NCBI RefSeq assembly: GCF_016509475.1
Contig: NC_057351.1
Location: 11,373,001-11,437,000 of the forward strand
Source of the DNA: Prionailurus bengalensis
Lineage: Eukaryota; Chordata; Mammalia; Carnivora; Felidae
Reading direction: 5' to 3'
Length of the DNA stretch: 64,000 bases
The notes under the pieces were generated by a model that ran no database searches, had not been told where the DNA came from, and saw nothing but the letters and a program-made list of their open reading frames with translations. The translations under genes were made by a program, and so were the position numbers. This document shows positions 57,204-64,000 of the stretch, in pieces (the stretch's first letter is position 1; the number at the start of each line of letters is the position of its first letter).

Positions 57204-58954
57204 AAGCATGTTTTCAGTTCTGTGTGTGGGTTTGGGCCCATTATCCCTGAAATGACTGACACGGTTAATGTTCCACAACAGTGTAAAAAACATGACCTCA
57301 TGAGCTATAAGTGGATAAAAGAGTCCAGAGTACATTCAAACAAAATCTAATCAACACTGCTGTATGTGTTCTAAACCAGCCTCACTTCAAGTTTTATACA
57401 AATTATCTTAATATCAATTTAGTATTATTAGGCATTCCTATGCTTCTGGCTTGCCAGGATCTTACTAAAGATGTCCAATTAGGGGACCCATATTGTAAGT
57501 AAAAGCTTTGGTGTACATGCTTCTATGTTTACATTTATTTAGAACAATATGCCATCACGGGGTATAATTTATTCATGCTACCCTCTGTGGGAAGAGGGAC
57601 AAATTGGATCATTGTAACTACATTTGATGTATAAGAGCAGAAAAGCATGAAACATAAAATCATAATAGCAATGACTAAGATACTGAAGAGGTTTATACAC
57701 ACAAAAAATTACTGGCACTGTGTTTCTGTTGTTTTGGTGTTGTTGTTGTTGTTGTTTTGGCTCTGTGTTCTTTAAATATGTGTTTGTATTATATATTGGC
57801 TTATTAGCATGTCTCCCCTATTATTACTCTTTAACACTATCTAATTTACTAACTGTGTAATATCTAAATACTTTAAGTTTTCTGTTTTTCTATTTTTTTC
57901 TGTATAAAAATGCTATGTTAATAAATGTAGGACATCATCATTCCAGGCCCTTATTATGCAAAAAGGTTGTTTTTGTAATGAGTCAGACCACAGCATTTTT
58001 CTGTATTCCTTGACTGCTATGACATAACATGCCATGTTAGAAGTAAAACAATGAAATCTTAAAAGAAATTTATTACTGCAGGTGATCCTTGAGTGCATGC
58101 CAAAATATGAAACAACAGAGAAGAACAAGAAATTTGTATTAGAGAACTTCTTTCATTGTGCTCAGATATTTAAGCAAAGAAGCTTTTAAGTTTACCTTCA
58201 AATCCTAACAGTCAAATTTGGGAAATGAGGTGTTCGAGGGAGAAAAATGGAAAAATATCTCCATGCTTAAATTTTTAAATCATCTGACAATGACCTAAAA
58301 AATGCAAATGTGAACGGCACAAGATCAAAGAGGAATCACACAGAATTGGGGGGCCTGGTATTCCGGTCAACCTACGGGTCCCCAGCAGCAGGACACAGAC
58401 ACTCACAGCCCTGCCTTCTTTAATAGGGAATCACATAATAGATTCACAAGATGATTATAATAACTGATGAGAAATCTGTCTTCAGTGCAGAGTAAGTGTG
58501 TCTGACGAAGCCAGTTGAATGCTGTCAAGATGGCCATTTCGCATTGGATGGTGTATCTCTGATGGGTGTCTTAACCTAAAGGTCTCCTGGGGAAGCAGAC
58601 CGAAGGTCTATGAACCAACCACTGCGCCAAGAGTAGAAATGGGCTCTCACCACAAGGAAACATCTGTCTGGTTCTAGGAGGTTAAACAATGCCTGTCCAG
58701 GTATGAAACCCAAAGCAAATCATGATTGGAAGACGAAAGCTAAAGAAAATTCGGCATCTTTTCCCGTTTAAGTGGCTTAAATTGCTATAACTTCACACAT
58801 ATACCCTCTGCTTAGATTCTAACCTCTCTGGATCATCCACTGCAGGTACAAAAATAAGCCATCGGGCTTCTGGCTTTGCAGTTAAAGGGAATTAGACCCT
58901 AATCAAATCATTCCAGGTATGCTACTTGGTTTGAATTGATTCTACATCATCTTT

Positions 58955-59076
58955 ATTTTTTTTAAGTTACATTTTAGGTAGTTAACGTACCGTGCAATAT
59001 TGGTTTCAGAAGTAGAACTTGTCTGGTCACTACTCGTCTCCTACACGCAGTGCTCCCCACACGTGCCCTCCTCCAC
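58955..59076 (-). mobile_element. L1 3' fragment (122 bp)
   Basis: Severely 5'-truncated antisense L1 end: TTTTTTTTAAGTTACATTTT, GTGCAATATTGGTTTCAGAA, GCAGTGCTCCCCACACGTGC. Perfect 14-base TSD TCTACATCATCTTT at 58941-58954 and 59077-59090. Confidence 0.93.
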
Positions 59077-59744
59077 TCTACATCATCTTTCTGTTTGCAC
59101 TGAGTTTTCTATGAACCTGCTCTCATGAAAACGCTTGAAAGAGAAGTTTAAGGTAACCATCCCATTCATCCTCTTCCAAGGGGAAGTAGATATGACATTG
59201 GATAAGAGACTGGTATGATAAAACGGCAAGATGGAAAAAAGAGCAGTGTAAATGCAGATTTGGCAAGAAAAACTGAATTTTTCAAACCCCATTTCATTAG
59301 GTACGTATTCATATCTGCAAGGAGAGGACATACTCATGTTTTGCTGCTATTTATACCATTTCCCAACTACAATGCTTGTTTCATGATGTTTAATTAAGTG
59401 GTTAATGTCCTCTCTTCCCAATGTTAAGGTTATAATAGTATCTTCCGTTATTTGAAATTTAGGGAAATGTTTTGTGTCCTTGATGATAGATGGCTTCAAA
59501 GAAGTCATCTGCTCTGACACCCCAACTGTCAAATTCTTAACGTTAATGAATAGGTCCAGTTGTGGGGACCCCACAACACTCATAGTACAGAGTTTTGGAA
59601 AATATGAATGACAGACATAGACTCAAGAGACACTCTACCATGGACACTTTGCTTCCTTTTCTTCCATGCGACCTTTTAAATCTACATCCAGAATTATGAC
59701 TTAATAGGTTTCATAGTTTATATCTTTTGAAATGACATTCTTTT

Positions 59745-59957
59745 GGGGTGCCTGAGTGGTGCAGTTGGTTAAGTGATCTCAAGGTCAGGTCGTGATCTCA
59801 CAGTGGGGTTTGAGCCCCACATCGGGCTCTGTGCTGACAGCTCGGAGCCTGGAGCCTGCTTGGGATTCTGTGTCTCCCCTCTCTCTGCCCCTCACCCACT
59901 CACACCCTGTCTCTCTCTCTCTCAAAATTAAGTAAATATTAAAAATAAATTTAAAAA
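59745..59957 (+). mobile_element. Can-SINE (felid type)
   Basis: Head GGGGTGCCTGAGTGGTGCAG with a shortened A-box region. Perfect 16-base TSD GAAATGACATTCTTTT at 59729-59744 and 59958-59973. Confidence 0.97.
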
Positions 59958-60695
59958 GAAATGACATTCTTTTGGATTTTTAAATTATATTAAGCCTTCA
60001 CTGAGTGAATACAATAAATTTCTCTACACATTGTTTCTTGGCTTTTCAAATAAAAACTAAATTTCATGAATGCTATATGAGAAAAAATGGTAGGTACATA
60101 AAAAGAAAACAAAAAACTTCTAGTTTATATCTCGAAAGAATGACATTCTGCTCTTCTTCTTCATATTTCCTTCAATAACATGTATTGTTCATCCTTCATG
60201 TATTTTTCTCTCCCCTTTCAACTTGTCTTTTAAGATCTTTCCACTTTTGTAATTTGGTTAAGAAATGAAAAGGGGTTAAATTATTTTCACTTCTCCTGTA
60301 GCAGCTTCATGGTGCCTCTTCCAATTTCCCAGAGTATAAATTTCATATTGTATTCATGCAAGACAGCTTTAAAAGCAAAACAGCCAATATGATCCCCAGA
60401 GTGAAAATTCTAAATGGAAAGCTGTGAAAAAAATAAGTTTTGATAGGAGAAATTCCTAACATCGGCTAAATAAAACTTAATGTCGTACAATATGACCTAA
60501 AATGTCAAACGTTGTTCATTAAGACGTCAAATTTAAATGTGTGATTTATTTAAATTTACAAGTTCCAAAGTTTGATTTAATTTTTAAAAACTTGACAATG
60601 TGAAGAAAAGTGCCACGAATTAAAAAACAAATCCATGTAACCAAATTTAAAACGCATCAAGTATTACATATAGACCAGATGATCCAATGTCTTAC

Positions 60696-60710
60696 CTTCA
60701 TCATGAATTT
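60696..60710 (-). CDS. RYR2: RYR2 exon 5, 15-base microexon (residues 99-103)
   Basis: Five codons, KFMMK, phase 0 to phase 0. They fit exactly between the remembered ..DVEKW end of exon 4 and the TAQGGG start of exon 6. The minus-strand acceptor is preceded by CU-rich sequence and CTGCCCCTACAG; the donor is AAG|GTAAGA. It is too short to find by coding statistics. The call rests on order, phase, splice sites and the RyR2 sequence. Confidence 0.94.
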
Positions 60711-61648
60711 CTGTAGGGGCAGAAGGAAAAGAGAGAAAATGTTATACATTTTTGCAAAGACTTCTTAAAAATATCTCTTATTTATAAAGATTCCACTGCT
60801 CAAAATAGAGTTAATGTGAACAATAAAAAAACTACCACCCTCACTGTGAGATCACAAGAAAACTTAGTATCAACTGCATGCTAGAGGAAAGCTGTAGCAG
60901 GCAAAACTCTTTGAAATTGTCTTTATATCAGTTTTTCCTACTTCTGTGAAAACATGCTGCTGTACTTTAATGCATGATTCGATTTATAACATAGCCACTA
61001 AGCACCAAAAGAACCAAAGGTATATTCTGAAAATGATACTCAAAAATGCTTTATAACTTTTTTTTATCTCTTGCATAAAAATGCAGTGATATAAAACAGC
61101 AACCCAACAAAGTTTAGTAAAGATAGTGGATTAGAAACAGGTAAGGTGGATTGTAAATTAAGAGGCTGCGATAAGCTGTTTACAGGTCATGCAAACAACA
61201 ATAAGCAGGTTCTAGATACTACATATTCCGAGATGTGTATTTCAAAGAAAAACCACAAAAACTTTTCTCTTTTTCCCTTAAAACATTTCTCTTCTTATGA
61301 TTTGCATATATAATAGCTCATTTTACTTCTGCAAAACCTAATTTGTACATACATTTCTTCATTTTTCTTTAGACCCATAAAATTTGACTGCCTCCTCTTA
61401 GAAGAGGTTCACAGATGCCAAAGAGCTAAGAAGGAAAAATAACAATATATTTCCAAACGTAGGGTTAAATTTAGCTGTCACAGTGTTTAAGTCCTAAAGA
61501 GAAAAGATACACACGTTCACATTCATTTTAAAGACAACAGCAAGGGGAAGTTATCTAACATAGTATTTGTAAATACCACAGTTATTTTCCTGAAACATAC
61601 ATGCATAGTAATTTACATGTTACTAAATGGAAACTCTACTTTCGGGTT

Positions 61649-61779
61649 TTTTTTTCATTTTTAATATTATATTTTTTAATGTTGTTTTTAAGTAATCTGT
61701 ACACCCAACATGGGACTCAAACTCACAACCCCGATCAAGAGTTGCATGCTGTTCTGAGTGAGACGGACAGGTGACTCTT
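61649..61779 (-). mobile_element. Old short Can-SINE
   Basis: TTTTTAAGTAATCTGTACAC, CCAACATGGGACTCAAACTC, CCGATCAAGAGTTGCATGCT; the 3' part (GAGTGAGACGGACAGGTGAC) is strongly diverged. Confidence 0.85.
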
Positions 61780-63454
61780 TAATATCAAAAATTTAAGGAA
61801 AATGTGTAAAGAACCATTTCATTCTTAGCTTTAAAAATATAGGCTGTTTGGTTACAATTTTGTAAGTGATATCAATGGTAAATGACATCAGAAAATTTAT
61901 TTTCCATGATGAAACTGGCCAATCAGATCCTATTATGAGATCTCTAGTGATGTAAATATCACTAGATGAGGAATTAGGAAAAATCCTTTTTAAAGCCTTA
62001 ATTAAAAGAAAAACACAATTCCAAACTTTTGGTACAGATCATAGCTTATAACAGATACTTTATTCATGAGTTTTTGGTTTTTTTTTTTTTTTTTTTTTTA
62101 ATTGAGCTCAGTTTCGGAGATTTTTCCTTGAGAAATGTTCTCAGGCTGATTTTCTGTTTTCTAGGTTAAACTACATCAGAACTGTAATAAATAGAGAAAA
62201 GAACGGTCAGGAGAGTCAGAACAGAGGGCTGCTATTTACAATTCCTAAGTAGTGTCTTAACTACAAGAAGGGCAAGTCACTGGGGAGAGTAATCCTGATA
62301 TAGGATAAAAGAGAACAAATACTGAAAATTAGCAAAGGCCAAAATATCCATCTGCAGCATGAGAAAGAACAGCTCATGTACCAGACACACATTACCAAAA
62401 GATAATCAAAAACATGAAAGATTACTTGTGGCATTACTGACATTAACCTTCTGTGCAAACCACCGGTTGGTCCGTTTGGCTCAAGCACAACTGATAACCA
62501 AGTGATAACATTATGACAAGTTCAAAGGGGATCACTGGGGAATGAAAAAGCAAGCAAGATACATTAAAACAAAAAGGATATATATGCAATTTAATCTCAA
62601 TGTAAACACTGCCTAGATATGATAAAAAGCAACAGAAAAAAGAGTAACAAAATCCTTTAAAAGGTGCTGACATGATTAAAAGAAGAAACTCATGCCTAAA
62701 GATAAATATTGAAGAGAATAGGCTTGATTTAGGTTAGAGAGTATCACCTTATGCTTCCACTTTACTGAAAGAATTATTTATTTCCCTCATGCAAAGGTCA
62801 TTAGATAAAAGCTAAAATTCTATTAGACAAGATACAGAAACAGAGGACTATAAACGAAGGAAGAGTCCAGGCACCAAGGTGAATTGACGCTGCTTTCTGT
62901 CTAGAAGAAACTGGTGGAGGATGAAACACAAGGGGGAGATTTTAGTTCTTTAGGGTAAAGGGCAAGTGGCAGTAACCCAGTGTTCAAGGGTTAGTGTAAA
63001 TGACTTCCGAATTGGTAGGTCCGATGAAGCTTCAAACGTGAGCAAGAGCTGGAGGCAGAGCCCCCATTACGCTACGTTCACATGAACCAGGAAGAGAATT
63101 AGACATCCTTGAGCTGTAACTCACAGATAGATGGCCATGAGGGGGGCCAATGGATGGCAAACGGAAGCAGAATAGTCTTTGGTCTGTAAGTTTATGTCAT
63201 TTGATCTGGCACAGCTGAGAGACCTGAAGGGCTTTCTTGGCATATGCAAATTATTATGAGTAGGAAAACAAATCAAATAGCAATCCTCCTTTAGGAAAAT
63301 TGTAATCAAACACGGGACATCAAGAGAATGCATAATTACACTCAATCCATTGCTGGTATAAAGAAAGAAACCGTGATTCAGGAGACCGAAAAAGCTCCTC
63401 TACCATAGCTAGGCCTTTCAGTTCAACTTTGAATTTTTTAAACTGTTATTTCAG

Positions 63455-63690
63455 TGGTGCCTGGGTAGCTCAGTCGGTTAAGCATCAGACTTCATTTCAG
63501 GTCATGATCTCACAAGTTTGTGAGTTCAAGCCCCATGTCGGGCTCTGTGCTGACAGCTCAGAGCCTGGAGCCTCCTTCAGATTCTGTGTCTCCCTCTCTC
63601 TGTGCCCCTTCCCTGCTTGCGTTCTCTCTCTCCCTCTCTCCTTCTCTCTCAAAAATAAAAATTAAAAAATTTTAAATAAAATAAACTAAA
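63455..63690 (+). mobile_element. Can-SINE (felid type)
   Basis: GTGGTGCCTGGGTAGCTCAG head, complete body, tail AAAATAAAAATTAAAAAATT. TSD CTGTTATTTCAGT on both sides (right copy 63696-63708). Confidence 0.96.
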
Positions 63691-64000
63691 ACAAGCTGTT
63701 ATTTCAGTTTTATGAAATGACAACTGATTTAAAAATGTAATACTTCTATACATGGACCTTAGAGTTTTAAAAGAACCTTTACTGAAATAATCTTCTCAAA
63801 AATTATATAGATCTGGAATTAGCACAAAATAAACATTTGGGGGCTTGTCACTAAAAAGAATCATCCAATCCAACAATCTGAAAGGCTAGGGCAAAATTTT
63901 GATGCAGGAGGACCTTTTAAAATGAAGTTTCCACCGAGGGCAGGAAAAGTCCTACTTTGCACACAGGCTATCCACTGAATTTCTTATTTGCCATCTTTTC

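Larger units (their letters stand above)
53440..60695 (-). other. RYR2: RYR2 intron 5
   Basis: 7,256 bases with five Can-SINEs (54078, 55130, 56270, 56966, 59745), an L2 3' end (53700), a CA/CG repeat (54829) and a 122-base L1 fragment (58955). The stretch 57210-58940 shows no repeat except a short GTT run near 57738. 59975-60695 shows nothing recognisable. Confidence 0.9.
1..64000 (-). other. RYR2: RYR2 gene, internal part (exons 5-12 and introns)
   Basis: Ryanodine receptor 2 is the Ca2+-release channel of the sarcoplasmic reticulum of heart muscle, also found in brain. It works as a homotetramer of about 5,000-residue subunits. Eight exons on the minus strand translate, in order and in phase, to residues 99-335 as numbered from recall of the human protein: the end of NTD-A, then NTD-B, a chain of MIR repeats. 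Exon lengths are 15, 75, 79, 113, 100, 97, 75 and 157 bases, with phases 0-0, 0-0, 0-1, 1-0, 0-1, 1-2, 2-2 and 2-0. All have AG acceptors and GT donors, and no frame break is seen, so this is the functional locus and not a pseudogene. Exons 1-4 lie beyond the right edge and exons 13 onward beyond the left. RYR1 and RYR3 are less likely because the exon peptides match remembered RYR2 closely. Confidence 0.97.
60711..64000 (-). other. RYR2: RYR2 intron 4, 5' part missing
   Basis: Runs off the right edge. Contains an old short Can-SINE (61649) and a felid-type Can-SINE (63455). 60711-61645 and 61780-63450 hold no recognised repeat beyond a T run at about 62079-62099. I looked for the short exon 4 encoding ..VDVEKW and did not find it. 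Confidence 0.85.

Noticed and set aside
60711..64000. RYR2 exon 4 (encoding ..VDVEKW)
   Set aside because: I scanned both the expected reverse-complement string and variants and did not find it, so it is probably beyond the right edge.

Overview
The window is nuclear DNA from a carnivoran, most likely a cat (Felidae). The main evidence is about 47 tRNA-derived Can-SINE copies, most of them with the felid-type body (GGGGCGCCTGGGTGGCTCAG head, CT-rich middle, AATAAATAAA tail). The whole window lies inside one gene read on the minus strand: RYR2, the cardiac ryanodine receptor. Eight consecutive coding exons are visible. By recalled human numbering they are exons 5 to 12, covering residues 99 to 335 of the cytosolic N-terminal (MIR/beta-trefoil) region. 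Every junction has GT..AG splice sites, and reading phase is conserved across all seven complete introns.

Layout, left to right, is the reverse of transcription: 1-1124 intron 12 (part); 1125-1281 exon 12; intron 11 (6.2 kb); 7452-7526 exon 11; intron 10 (29.7 kb); 37274-37370 exon 10; intron 9 (701 bp); 38072-38171 exon 9; intron 8 (8.1 kb); 46256-46368 exon 8; intron 7 (3.0 kb); 49377-49455 exon 7; intron 6 (3.9 kb); 53365-53439 exon 6; intron 5 (7.3 kb); 60696-60710 exon 5, a 15-base microexon; 60711-64000 intron 4 (part). No other protein-coding gene, tRNA gene, rRNA gene or CRISPR array is supported. Short open reading frames elsewhere are chance frames, mostly within SINEs and L1 copies.

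The introns are a stratified record of transposition. Intron 10 holds 26 SINEs, a plus-strand L1 split by five SINEs, an older minus-strand L1, a young 5'-truncated L1, a run of hAT-Charlie MITEs (MER20/MER5 type), an endogenous retrovirus LTR nested in an older repeat, and an ancient L2. SINEs are absent from the short intron 9 and sparse in introns 7 and 4.

I found no undescribed gene system. Best second looks: a 26-base patch copied into a SINE from a repeat 1.4 kb away; serial SINE insertion at one target (40601-41079); an LTR ending directly in 22 A residues; an (AAC)7 microsatellite starting about 6 bases inside intron 9; a microexon with UGC and CU-rich upstream signals; and G-quadruplex candidates, including one about 300 bases upstream of exon 8.
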